Shown: one piece after another, positions 25,473 through 35,701 of the stretch
How positions within the stretch are numbered: the first letter of the stretch is position 1
Layout: each line of letters opens with the position of its first letter
Assembly (NCBI RefSeq): GCF_027570075.1
Contig: NZ_JAKMUS010000001.1
Coordinates: 124,001 to 188,000 of the forward strand
DNA from: Corynebacterium meitnerae
Lineage (GTDB): Bacteria; Actinomycetota; Actinomycetes; Mycobacteriales; Mycobacteriaceae
Direction: 5' to 3'
Length of the DNA: 64,000 bases
The notes under the pieces: model-generated
Told to the model about the DNA's origin: nothing
Seen by the model: only the letters and a program-made list of their open reading frames with translations
Database searches by the model: none
Program-made: the position numbers and the translations under genes

Positions 25473-26975
25473 CTACTTCGCCTGTGTGCCAAGGGCGGCC
25501 ACGATCTCATCTGCCGTTTCCGCCGTGTCCAAAATGCGGGCCACGTCGTCCTTGGTGAACTTGTCCACCGCGGCAATGGAGATCGTCCGCGGCCCCTGTG
25601 CCGTATCAAATTGAATGGTCTGCCAGCTGGAAGACAGCACATCCGCGCCAAACTTCGCAGCCACACGGCCGCGGAAGTACGCGCGTGAGTCCTCCGGCGG
25701 GTTGGCCGCGGCCCGCGCGATCTCCTCAGCGCTCACGAGTGTGCGCATCCGCCCCGCCCGCACCAGCGCGTGATACAGCGAGGTCTGCGGATCAATGTCC
25801 GCATACTGCAAGTCCACTGCCTTCAGTTTTGCATCGCCCATGTCGACACCGCGCTGGATGAACCCATTGATCAGCGTGTACTTCGCCGCCCAATCAAGAC
25901 GGTCCGCGGTGCTCAGCGGGTCACGCTCCAGATCATCGAGGATCTCGCCCCACAAAGCGTGCACTTGCTTATCGACGTCATCCTGCGCCACCACGCGATC
26001 CCGATACGCCCGCTGGAGGGCGATGGCGGTGGCCGTTGAGCCGTCGATAAGCGTCAGCTCATGCGTGAAGCTTAAGTCCCGCGAGACTGCCTTGAGTTCT
26101 GCGACCGGAGCCTTGAGACGCAGATCGCTAAAGTCAACGCCCTGTTCAATCGCATCGAGCACGAGCTTGGTGGTGCCGAGCTTGAGCAGGCTGGCGTACT
26201 GCGACATATTCGCATCACCCACGATGACGTGGAGGCGACCGAATTGCGTGGCATCCGCGTGGGGTTCATCGCGGGTATTGATGATGCCGCGGTTAAGCGT
26301 GGTCTCCAGCGAGACTTCCTGGAAGAAATAGTCCGCGCGCTGGGAGATCTGGAAACCATCCTGCTCACCGGCCTCCCCCAAGCCCATACGGCCGGCCCCG
26401 GTGAAGATCTGGCGGGTGACAAAGAACGGGATGAGGCCCTGCGTAATCGCCTCAAACGGCGTTGCGCGTGAGTACTGGTAGTTCTCGTGCGAACCGTAGG
26501 AGGCGCCCTTGCCGTCGACATTGTTCTTGTACAGCTTCACCGGCGGGCACGGATCGTGCCCATGCAGAACAGAAACGCCCTCTTCGTAGAGCTCTTTCAC
26601 GCGTGCCGCGGCCTGGTTAAGAACGAGGTCACCCGCTGCGTCATAGACCATCGCGCTGAACGCATCGGAGATTTCCGGGCTGGAATACTCTGGGTGCGCG
26701 TGATCCACGTAGAAGCGCGCGCCGTTCTCCGTGACCACATTGGCCACACCCAGTGCATCCGGTGCGACGATAGGCACCGTTTGATAGCGCTTGAGGTCAA
26801 ACCCACGCGAATCCTTCAGCGGGTGCTCATCCTGGTAGTCCCAGCGGGCACGCGCCGCGGTGTGCATCGCCGCATATGCCACCACCAAATGAGTAGAGCT
26901 GACAATCGGACTCAGCCCCGGCTGGGCGGGGGTGGTGATGCCGTACTCGGTCTCTGTACCCATGAAACGCGTCAT
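25473..26975 (-). CDS. dop: Pup deamidase/depupylase Dop
   Basis: A 500-residue homologue of PafA that deamidates the C-terminal Gln of Pup and also cleaves Pup from targets. Family motifs include RFMGTETEYGI at the start, FYVDHAHPEYSSPE, NNVDGKGASYGSHENYQYSR and FGRLHVIVGDANMSQ. The Gln-ending Pup encoded next door means this activity should be required. The stop codon overlaps the putative pup -10 hexamer. Confidence 0.95.
   Translation of the reverse strand: MTRFMGTETEYGITTPAQPGLSPIVSSTHLVVAYAAMHTAARARWDYQDEHPLKDSRGFDLKRYQTVPIVAPDALGVANVVTENGARFYVDHAHPEYSSPEISDAFSAMVYDAAGDLVLNQAAARVKELYEEGVSVLHGHDPCPPVKLYKNNVDGKGASYGSHENYQYSRATPFEAITQGLIPFFVTRQIFTGAGRMGLGEAGEQDGFQISQRADYFFQEVSLETTLNRGIINTRDEPHADATQFGRLHVIVGDANMSQYASLLKLGTTKLVLDAIEQGVDFSDLRLKAPVAELKAVSRDLSFTHELTLIDGSTATAIALQRAYRDRVVAQDDVDKQVHALWGEILDDLERDPLSTADRLDWAAKYTLINGFIQRGVDMGDAKLKAVDLQYADIDPQTSLYHALVRAGRMRTLVSAEEIARAAANPPEDSRAYFRGRVAAKFGADVLSSSWQTIQFDTAQGPRTISIAAVDKFTKDDVARILDTAETADEIVAALGTQAK
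25967..25977 (+). repeat. Copy of the 11-mer GCTTATCGACG
   Basis: Inside dop, encoding Val-Asp-Lys on the coding strand; 75 bases from the next copy, in opposite orientation. Confidence 0.85.
26042..26052 (-). repeat. Copy of the 11-mer GCTTATCGACG
   Basis: Inside dop, encoding Leu-Ile-Asp; forms an inverted pair with the copy at 25967. Confidence 0.85.
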
Positions 26976-27006
26976 GGGTGTTCAGCTTAATGCCCTGTAT
27001 CGCCGC

Positions 27007-27696
27007 CTAGCGGTTCAGGGACTCCAGCGCGCCTGGACTGCCACCGGCGATGATGATGTCCGAGGGTGCAAGTACCGTCCCATTGACCATCGGCATGACA
27101 TCACCGTTGCCGTGTTTCATCGCGATGATCTGCACGCGATGCTTGCGCCACATTTCATCCAGGTCCAAAGCGAATCCAGTAAAGGCATGCGGTGCGCTCA
27201 TCGAGGTCACACAGTAACCAGGGGTGACCTCAGCAAACTCACGAAACTTGCCACCCAGCAAGTGGGCTACACGCCGCCCAGTGTCACGCTCCGGATGCAC
27301 AACATGGTGCACACCCAACTGGCTCAGGATGCGGCCATGCGCTTCCGAGCTAGCCTTTGCCCAAATATCCGGCACACCCGCATCGAGCAGGTGAGAGACC
27401 GTGAGAATCGAGGCTTCTAGCTGTGTGCCCACAGCGACAACCACGCACTCAATGTCGTCGAGACCGAGCTGTTCGAGTGCCTCCGGGTCGGTTGTGTCCG
27501 CCACGACTGCATCGGTGAGATACGGCGCGTGCTCTTTGACCACGCGGCTATCTGCGTCAACCCCGAGAACCTCCACCCCATTGGCGGTGAGCTCTGAAGC
27601 CAGGGAAATGCCAAAGCGTCCCAGCCCGATCACCATGACGGGCGGAATATTAATGCGCCCATGAGAGCCATGGAATGCGCGAATTTGCTTAGCCAA
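27007..27696 (-). CDS. KtrA/TrkA-type potassium uptake regulator
   Basis: A 229-residue cytoplasmic protein with an N-terminal RCK Rossmann domain (VMVIGLGRFGISLASEL, then DAVVADTTDPEALEQLGL) and a C-terminal TrkA_C ligand-binding domain ending IIIAGGSPGALESL. RCK rings gate KtrB-type channels with ATP/ADP, and in some species TrkA_C binds c-di-AMP. It overlaps the end of the KtrB-type gene by eight bases, so the two are coupled. Confidence 0.9.
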   Translation of the reverse strand: MAKQIRAFHGSHGRINIPPVMVIGLGRFGISLASELTANGVEVLGVDADSRVVKEHAPYLTDAVVADTTDPEALEQLGLDDIECVVVAVGTQLEASILTVSHLLDAGVPDIWAKASSEAHGRILSQLGVHHVVHPERDTGRRVAHLLGGKFREFAEVTPGYCVTSMSAPHAFTGFALDLDEMWRKHRVQIIAMKHGNGDVMPMVNGTVLAPSDIIIAGGSPGALESLNR

Positions 27697-29047
27697 TGAA
27701 GGGCCTTTCTTCCGGGTAGCTGTAACGACGATTCAACGTCGTTGCGGCAAGCGCTGCAATGAGAGTGACTGATCCAATACGGCCGAGGTACATGATGAAG
27801 CACAGAACAATCTGTGAAGGCGCAGACAAAGAAGCCGTGATGCCAGTGGACAAACCTGCGGTGCCGAAGGCAGACAGCACCTCAAACGCCACCTGATCGC
27901 CAGTGAACTCCGGGTCAAAAACCCGCACAGCACCGATGCCAAGAATGATGATTGCGAAACCCGCACATGCCAGTGCAAGCGCCTGCCGGGTCGCAGCATC
28001 TGGCAATGTCCGCTTGCCCACAGTTGTTTCTTCTCTGCCACGGAATTCTGATGCCATGGCCGCCACCAGAACGACGGCAGTGGTCACCTTGATACCGCCC
28101 GCGGTGCCGGCTGAGCCACCACCGATGAACATGAGCAGATCCGTGCCCATCAAGGTGATGGGGTGCGCGTCGCCATAGTCGATGGAATTGAACCCGGCGG
28201 TACGCGGTGATGCCCCTGAGAAAAACGCATTGAGAAGCTTTTGCCACACGGGAAGGCCAGCGAGCTGGCCTTCCCATTCGGTGCAGGCGACCAGCACCGT
28301 GCCGGCGAGGAGGAGAGCACCCGTGGACACAAACGTAATCCTGGCGGTCAACGACATGCGCCGTGCCCGTGACGTCCGGTGACGCATCCGTGAAGCTATT
28401 TCGGACCAGACCGGATAACCCAGCCCGCCACCGATGAAACCTGCGGCGATGGGCAGCAAGATCCATGCGTCCGCCGCGAACGGCATGAGATTATCGCTCT
28501 CCGTACTAAAACCCGCGTTGTTGAATGCGGAGATCGAATGGAAGATACCTTCCCACATTGATCTCCCTGCGGAGTGGTCATAGCCCAACGCAAAGCGCAG
28601 GCCCAGCACAAGCGCAATGAGGGCTTCAGCCGTCAGAGTAAACAGCACCGTAAAAATCAACGTGCGGCGCAACCCAGTTCCGGACATAGGACGACCCTCA
28701 GCAGCGCCCGTGCGTCGTGCCTTCAAACTGACTTTGCCAGTGACAACCAAACCCGATAGCGCAGCCAGGGACATAATGCCCAGTCCCCCAAGCTGAATCA
28801 GTGCGATGATCACGCCTTGGCCGAAGCCGGTCCAGTACGTCCCCGTATCCTCAACGATGAGGCCCGTCAACGTCACCGCCGACGTGGCGGTAAACAGCGC
28901 CGGCATAAATGGTGTCCACGTGTCCCCCTCCGCGGACACCGGCAACATCAGCAGCAGCGTGCCCACGAGGATGAGCAGAAGAAAGCCCACTGCCGTCATG
29001 CGCGCCGGGCTGTTAAGCCCGAGCGATGGCATATGTTTCACGAGCAC
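27689..29047 (-). CDS. KtrB/TrkH-type potassium transporter
   Basis: A 452-residue membrane protein with four repeated M1-P-M2 units, each ending in a selectivity-type segment (for example TSAVTLTGLIVEDTGT, FNNAGFST, ASPRTAGFNS, FGTAGLSTG). It is the ion-conducting subunit for K+ (or Na+-coupled K+) uptake. The GTG at 29047 is chosen because AGGAG lies 8 nt upstream; the in-frame ATG at 29032 is an alternative. It follows pdxS by 50 bases. Confidence 0.9.
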   Translation of the reverse strand: MLVKHMPSLGLNSPARMTAVGFLLLILVGTLLLMLPVSAEGDTWTPFMPALFTATSAVTLTGLIVEDTGTYWTGFGQGVIIALIQLGGLGIMSLAALSGLVVTGKVSLKARRTGAAEGRPMSGTGLRRTLIFTVLFTLTAEALIALVLGLRFALGYDHSAGRSMWEGIFHSISAFNNAGFSTESDNLMPFAADAWILLPIAAGFIGGGLGYPVWSEIASRMRHRTSRARRMSLTARITFVSTGALLLAGTVLVACTEWEGQLAGLPVWQKLLNAFFSGASPRTAGFNSIDYGDAHPITLMGTDLLMFIGGGSAGTAGGIKVTTAVVLVAAMASEFRGREETTVGKRTLPDAATRQALALACAGFAIIILGIGAVRVFDPEFTGDQVAFEVLSAFGTAGLSTGITASLSAPSQIVLCFIMYLGRIGSVTLIAALAATTLNRRYSYPEERPFIG

Positions 29048-29097
29048 ACAGCCTACTCCTGTGGCCTGCGCGCTCGTGTGCTTTCTGGTCGAGTTGT

Positions 29098-29988
29098 CTA
29101 CCAACCACGCTCCGCGAGGCGGTGCGGTGCCGGCAGGTCTGCAACGTTGATGCCCACCATGGCCTCACCCAAACCGCGGGAAACCTCAGCCACCGTAGCG
29201 ATGTCCTGCCAGTTCTGCGTGGCCTTCACCACGGCAGCAGCACGTGCCTCAGGGTTTCCGGACTTGAAGATGCCAGAGCCAACAAAGACACCGTCAGCGC
29301 CAAGTTCCATCATGAGCGCAGCGTCAGCCGGGGTGGCCACACCACCAGCGACGAACAGCGGGACCGGAAGCTTACCGTTCTCAGCAACGTATGCAACGAG
29401 CTCGTACGGTGCTTGCAGTTCCTTCGCTGCCACGTAAAGCTCATCACGGTTGGAGTTCCAGATGGACTGGAGTTTCGCGATCTCGCCCTTGATGGTGCGC
29501 AGGTGCTTGGTTGCCTCAGAGACGTCACCGGTGCCAGCCTCACCCTTGGAGCGGATCATGGCAGCGCCCTCGTTGACACGACGCAGTGCCTCACCCAGGT
29601 TGGTCGCGCCACACACGAACGGCACCTTGAAGTCGCGCTTGTCAATGTGGTTGACGTAGTCCGCCGGGCTGAGAACCTCAGACTCATCGACGTAGTGCAC
29701 GCCAAGGTGCTCCAAGATCTTGGCTTCCACCGTGTGGCCGATACGAGCCTTCGCCATCACCGGGATGTCCACGGCAGCCAGGATGCCCTCGATGAGATCC
29801 GGGTCCGACATACGAGCAACGCCACCCTGGGCGCGGATGTCAGCCGGGACGCGCTCAAGAGCCATGACGGCAACAGCGCCAGCCTCAGCAGCGATCTTTG
29901 CCTGCTCCGGGGTGACCACATCCATGATCACGCCACCCTTGAAGGTCTCAGTCAGTTCAGCTTTGGAGAGATTGGTAGTGAAAGTCAT
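29098..29988 (-). CDS. pdxS: Pyridoxal 5'-phosphate synthase lyase subunit PdxS
   Basis: A 296-residue (beta/alpha)8 barrel that makes PLP from ribose 5-phosphate, glyceraldehyde 3-phosphate and ammonia. Signature segments include [20 protein letters not shown], the catalytic Lys in [13 protein letters not shown], and [33 protein letters not shown]-like text near the end. Normally the glutaminase PdxT delivers ammonia and its gene follows pdxS. Here the next gene is a potassium transporter and no PdxT-like gene occurs in the window. The gene is divergent from pdxR. Confidence 0.96.
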   Translation of the reverse strand: MTFTTNLSKAELTETFKGGVIMDVVTPEQAKIAAEAGAVAVMALERVPADIRAQGGVARMSDPDLIEGILAAVDIPVMAKARIGHTVEAKILEHLGVHYVDESEVLSPADYVNHIDKRDFKVPFVCGATNLGEALRRVNEGAAMIRSKGEAGTGDVSEATKHLRTIKGEIAKLQSIWNSNRDELYVAAKELQAPYELVAYVAENGKLPVPLFVAGGVATPADAALMMELGADGVFVGSGIFKSGNPEARAAAVVKATQNWQDIATVAEVSRGLGEAMVGINVADLPAPHRLAERGW

Positions 29989-30055
29989 GGTGCCAGTCTT
30001 CCCCGGCGACTGGTAGATTCCTAGTGCCAGTTCTATTTAGATTCTTTGGACCAGT
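29989..30055. promoter_or_regulatory. pdxS-pdxR divergent regulatory region with repeated CCAGT/ACTGG boxes
   Basis: CCAGT occurs at 29993-29997, 30027-30031 and 30051-30055, and its complement ACTGG at 30009-30013, all within 63 bases. MocR-type PdxR proteins bind repeated boxes between pdxR and pdxS, so these are candidate operators. A TAGATT hexamer (30038-30043) could be the pdxR -10. Confidence 0.45.
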
Positions 30056-31450
30056 ATGCTTATCGACGTCTCCCGCGCCCTCCCCATCCCCCTCCCCGTT
30101 CAAGTGGCCGCCGCCATCCGGACGGCTATTACTGACGGATCGCTGCAGCCAGGGGATGAGGTGCCCTCAACACGGGAGCTAGCAAAACTGGCGGGAATTT
30201 CACGCGGGAGTGTGGTCACCGCCTACGACCAGCTCGTTAGCGAAGGCTATCTGCTCGCATCGCAGGGGTCCCCAACGCGCGTGCACCCCGACCTGCCAGC
30301 CGGGAAGCCTGGCACAGCGAAAAGCCCGATTTTTCGGCCACAGGTTGAATCGGCGCAAAAAACTATCTCATTGAAGCCGTCTTCAGGACACGCCGGGGGC
30401 GTCCGCCCCGCCGCGTGGCGCCAAGCGTGGCGGGAGGCTGCCGCGGAACCTGCCATCACCATCGATGCCGCCGGGCAACCCGAACTACGTCGTGCGATCG
30501 CCGAACATCTTCGCCTTACCCGAGGCCTGACCGTGAATGAGTCTCAGATCATCATCACCGGCGGTTCGCGTGAGGGCCTCATGCTCATCCTGCTCACCCT
30601 CGCGCAGCGTCGCGGCCAGCTACGCGTCGGTGTTGAGGACCCTGGACACCCCGGCCTGCGACGCGTTATCCCGACTGTGGGCCATGAAGCGGTGCCGTGC
30701 GCTGTCAACGAGTCCGGGGTGGACGTACATCTTTTACCCAAAGAATTGGATGCGCTGCTTGTCACCCCCGCCTTCCAGCACCCCCTCGGCGCGTCGATGC
30801 CTGCTGGTCGACGTTCCGAACTCCTCGCCTGGGCAGCGAAGACCGGCACTGCCCTTATCGAGGACGACTTCAACGCGGAGCTCCGCTACCGCCTTGCACC
30901 GCAGCCGCCCCTAGCAGCGCTAAACACGGCGGCAGATGTCTTCACCCTCGGCACTTTCTCGACATTGCTCAGCCGCAACCTTTCAGCCGGCTACGTTGTC
31001 ACTCCCTCGTCCTTCGCCGAGGATGTGCGGGAAACAAGGAAGATCCTCGGCATGCCAGTGTCCGCTGTGACTCAGTTAGCGGTCGCGCACCTGCTGAAAA
31101 ACGGCCACGTTCGCCGCAACACGAAGGCTGTGCGGAACAGGCTCTCCAAACGACGGGCGATCATCCAGGCTGATCTCGTTCCAGTGCTCGAAGCCCGTGG
31201 TGCGCACGTAAGCGAAATGGCGGAATCCAATGGCGTCGACTTGGCGTTGACCTTCGTCTCCCCCGGCCACCGCGACGCGTTCGTCGCTGACCTCCAGGCG
31301 GCAGGGATCGAATGCGGCAGGTTGGAGTCCCTGTGGTCTGGGCAAGAACAATGGCACGAGGGCATCATCATGAGCTTCGCGCATTTGTCCGACCAGGACT
31401 TCGACACTGCACTTCGAGCACTCTGCGCAGAGCCAACCAGCAGCACTTAG
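30056..31450 (+). CDS. pdxR: MocR/GntR-family regulator PdxR, PLP-lysine position substituted
   Basis: A 464-residue protein with an N-terminal GntR winged helix (GDEVPSTRELAKLAGISRGSVVTAYDQL, ~33-60) and a C-terminal fold-type I aminotransferase domain. Conserved cofactor-site segments are present (TPAFQHPLGASM, LIEDDFNAELRY). However, the motif that normally holds the PLP Schiff-base lysine, GTFSK, reads GTFST (Thr303, codon ACA at 30962-30964). The divergent pdxS gene and its reported role in C. glutamicum suggest activation of pdxS under low PLP. Cofactor sensing here may be noncovalent. Confidence 0.88.
   Translation: MLIDVSRALPIPLPVQVAAAIRTAITDGSLQPGDEVPSTRELAKLAGISRGSVVTAYDQLVSEGYLLASQGSPTRVHPDLPAGKPGTAKSPIFRPQVESAQKTISLKPSSGHAGGVRPAAWRQAWREAAAEPAITIDAAGQPELRRAIAEHLRLTRGLTVNESQIIITGGSREGLMLILLTLAQRRGQLRVGVEDPGHPGLRRVIPTVGHEAVPCAVNESGVDVHLLPKELDALLVTPAFQHPLGASMPAGRRSELLAWAAKTGTALIEDDFNAELRYRLAPQPPLAALNTAADVFTLGTFSTLLSRNLSAGYVVTPSSFAEDVRETRKILGMPVSAVTQLAVAHLLKNGHVRRNTKAVRNRLSKRRAIIQADLVPVLEARGAHVSEMAESNGVDLALTFVSPGHRDAFVADLQAAGIECGRLESLWSGQEQWHEGIIMSFAHLSDQDFDTALRALCAEPTSST
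30058..30068 (+). repeat. Copy of the 11-mer GCTTATCGACG
   Basis: Overlaps the pdxR start (ATG CTT ATC GAC), encoding Leu-Ile-Asp at residues 2-4. Confidence 0.85.
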
Positions 31451-31451
31451 G

Positions 31452-31481
31452 TGTATCCCACTTTGGGATACAATGGGCAAT
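31452..31481 (+). promoter_or_regulatory. Promoter and palindromic operator of the toxin-antitoxin pair
   Basis: TGTATCCCA (31452-31460), CTT and TGGGATACA (31464-31472) form a 9-bp-arm palindrome. A consensus -10, TACAAT (31469-31474), overlaps its right arm and ends 7 nt before the ATG at 31482. A CopG-type antitoxin bound here would block the promoter. Confidence 0.75.
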
Positions 31482-31721
31482 ATGAACTCGCAAACACGAC
31501 AAATATCGCTGAGGATCTCTGACAGCCTTGTTTCCGCGATGGATGAGGCCGTCGCATCAGAACTGGCGCGTAGCCGCGCAGACATCGTCGAGAGTGCGGT
31601 TGAAAGAGAGCTGCGTAGACTTATCGCGCTCAGGGACGTTGAGATCCTACGCGATAACCCTGAACCAGAAGCCGACCTGATAGTCGACTGGGTAAGCCGA
31701 AACGTAGTGCTCGATGACTGA
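31482..31721 (+). CDS. Ribbon-helix-helix (CopG-type) antitoxin
   Basis: A 79-residue protein with an N-terminal ribbon-helix-helix DNA-binding domain (QISLRISDSLVSAMDEAVASELARSRADIVESAVERELRR split over residues 5-45) and an acidic tail (NPEPEADLIVDWVSRNVVLDD) suited to toxin binding. The ATG at 31482 is used because the -10 TACAAT ends 7 nt before it; an ATG at 31473 overlaps that hexamer. It overlaps the toxin gene by eight bases. It should neutralise the toxin and repress its own palindromic promoter. Confidence 0.85.
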   Translation: MNSQTRQISLRISDSLVSAMDEAVASELARSRADIVESAVERELRRLIALRDVEILRDNPEPEADLIVDWVSRNVVLDD

Positions 31722-32046
31722 CATCCGGTCCGGGGGCATTTACTGGGTTCACATGGATAAGATCCGCCCTGCAGTGGTACTTACACGCGACGTTGCCCTG
31801 CCTTATCTTTCCAATATCACCGTTGCCCCAATTTTCACCAAGGTACGGGGGTTGAGAACAGAAGTGATCGTCGACGAACGAAACGGACTGGATCACGAAT
31901 CTGCGGTGAACCTAGACAATGTGCAAACGGTCTCGAGAAGCAGCGTGTTCGATCAGATCGGGCTTCTCACCTTCCGACAAAAACGTGAACTGGCGTGGGC
32001 CCTCGTGCTCGCGTTCGACCTCGAGATACGTCTGCGCGATATTTAA
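31714..32046 (+). CDS. MazF/PemK-type endoribonuclease toxin
   Basis: A 110-residue protein of the MazF/PemK family. Conserved elements are GGIYWVHMDKIRPAVVLTRD at the N-terminus, ITVAPIFTKVRGLRTEV, and SAVNLDNVQTVSRSSVFDQIG. Family members cleave mRNA at short sequence motifs and stop growth when the antitoxin is lost. The overlap with the antitoxin gene, the shared palindromic operator and the position within a non-syntenic block all fit a mobile type II module. Confidence 0.9.
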   Translation: MTDIRSGGIYWVHMDKIRPAVVLTRDVALPYLSNITVAPIFTKVRGLRTEVIVDERNGLDHESAVNLDNVQTVSRSSVFDQIGLLTFRQKRELAWALVLAFDLEIRLRDI

Positions 32047-32069
32047 CTACCTTTCGGCTCCTCGAGCTA

Positions 32070-33575
32070 TCACAGCACCTCAGCTGCGACTACCCGCTTG
32101 CCAGTGCGCCCGGTGATACGCGCCCACTCGTCCGGATTAGACACGTTGGGCATGTCTTCGCTCTCATCCTGCTCCGCACGCACCGCGGCGCGCAGATGAT
32201 CGGCCGTCACGCCGGACCCGTGCCCGGCGATCTCATCCTTGATGGCCAGCTTCTTCGCACGGTCCACAACGTTGGCAATCATGGCGCCGGAGACGAAGTC
32301 GGAGTAGTGGAGGGTTTCCTGGGAGCCGTCGACAAGCGTGAGCTTCACGAATGGCCGCGGCGCGTAGAGCGTATCCACGGCAACCTGGATGAGCTCGTCC
32401 ACCTCCCCATCGTGCGGTACGTCCTGGGTGAGGTAACGCGCGAAGATGTCCTTGGCTTCGGCACGGTCAGGGCGATCCACCCGGATCTTGATGTCCAGGC
32501 GGCCCGGGCGCAGGATCGCCGGGTCGATGAGCTCCTCACGGTTGGTGGCGCCGATGACGATGACGTTGGCGATATCCTCGACACCGTCAATCTCCGTGAG
32601 GAGCTGCGGCACCACGGTGGTTTCCATATCGGAAGACACACCGGAGCCACGGGTGCGGAAGATGGATTCCATCTCATCGAAGAAGATAATGACTGGGCGG
32701 CCTTCAGACGCGAGTTCGCGGGCGCGCTCGAAGATGAGGCGAATACGACGCTCCGTCTCACCGACGTACTTATTCAGCAGCTCAGGGCCCTTGACGTTGA
32801 GAAAGTGAGCCTTGCCGCCATCACCAATGCGGGAGGACAGCGAGTTAGCCACTGCCTTAGCAATGAGCGTCTTGCCACATCCCGGCGGACCGTACAGCAG
32901 CACGCCCTTCGGTGGTTTGAGGTCGTAGGCCTTGTACAGGTCAGGATGCGCAAACGGCAGTTCCACCGAATCCCGGATCGTCTCAATCTGGGACCGCAGG
33001 CCACCGATGTCGTCGTATGTAACGTCAGGCACTTCTTCCAACGAGAGCTGGTTGACCTCCGTCTTCGGGATGCGTTCAAACGCATAACCAGACTTATAGT
33101 CAAGCAGGACCGTATCCCCGGCACGGGCGGTCTTCTGAAGCTTCTCCGTCAGCTGAACGACCTGCTCGGCCCCCTGCATGTCAGAGACAATCGCACGATC
33201 AAAGCCGATCTTCTCTGACACTGTGGCCAGCTGCCCCACGCGAGTGAAACCGCAGGCTTCCACCACAACGGACCCTTCGCCCAGGCGGACCAGACCACCG
33301 ATGGTCAAGGAGCCTGGCTCCACGTTCGGGGACACCTTCAAGCGCATCCGGCGCCCGGAGGTAAACACCTCTGCTTCCTGTCCACGACGTGCCGGGCCCA
33401 AGTAGATCCCATACGTCGACGCCGGTTCCCCGAGCGCCTCCACCTGTGCCGAAAGATCTTTGAGCTTGTCGCGCGATACCTTCAGCATTTCAGCCAGTTG
33501 CTTGTTGCGCGCGCTCAAAGCTTGGTTCTGAGTCTTTAACTCCCGAAAGTCAGCATCTCGCACAGGTTCGGTCAT
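32070..33575 (-). CDS. arc: AAA+ ATPase Arc (Mpa homologue)
   Basis: A 501-residue hexameric unfoldase. Domains in order: an N-terminal coiled coil that binds Pup ([31 protein letters not shown] split over ~12-45), two OB folds (~50-190), and an AAA+ domain with Walker A GPPGCGKT and Walker [13 protein letters not shown]. The C-terminus is VVAAEVL and lacks the GQYL docking motif used by Mpa on the 20S proteasome. TAAGGT ends exactly 7 nt before the ATG. It probably unfolds pupylated proteins without degrading them. Confidence 0.94.
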   Translation of the reverse strand: MTEPVRDADFRELKTQNQALSARNKQLAEMLKVSRDKLKDLSAQVEALGEPASTYGIYLGPARRGQEAEVFTSGRRMRLKVSPNVEPGSLTIGGLVRLGEGSVVVEACGFTRVGQLATVSEKIGFDRAIVSDMQGAEQVVQLTEKLQKTARAGDTVLLDYKSGYAFERIPKTEVNQLSLEEVPDVTYDDIGGLRSQIETIRDSVELPFAHPDLYKAYDLKPPKGVLLYGPPGCGKTLIAKAVANSLSSRIGDGGKAHFLNVKGPELLNKYVGETERRIRLIFERARELASEGRPVIIFFDEMESIFRTRGSGVSSDMETTVVPQLLTEIDGVEDIANVIVIGATNREELIDPAILRPGRLDIKIRVDRPDRAEAKDIFARYLTQDVPHDGEVDELIQVAVDTLYAPRPFVKLTLVDGSQETLHYSDFVSGAMIANVVDRAKKLAIKDEIAGHGSGVTADHLRAAVRAEQDESEDMPNVSNPDEWARITGRTGKRVVAAEVL

Positions 33576-33593
33576 GCTGCTTACCTTATCGCC

Positions 33594-35674
<2,081 letters not shown>

Positions 35675-35681
35675 ACCCACC

Positions 35682-35691
35682 ACTCTAGGAT
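35682..35691. promoter_or_regulatory. Overlapping divergent -10 elements
   Basis: TAGGAT on the plus strand (35686-35691) and TAGAGT on the minus strand (35687-35682) share two base pairs. They lie 10 nt before the ATG at 35702 and 7 nt before the ATG at 35674. The two promoters cannot be opened at the same time. Confidence 0.5.
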
Positions 35692-35701
35692 GAAGGGCAA
35701 T

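Noticed and set aside
25280-26975. 20S proteasome genes prcB and prcA
   Set aside because: pup and pafA overlap by one base, so no gene fits between them, and no proteasome-like protein is encoded in the window.
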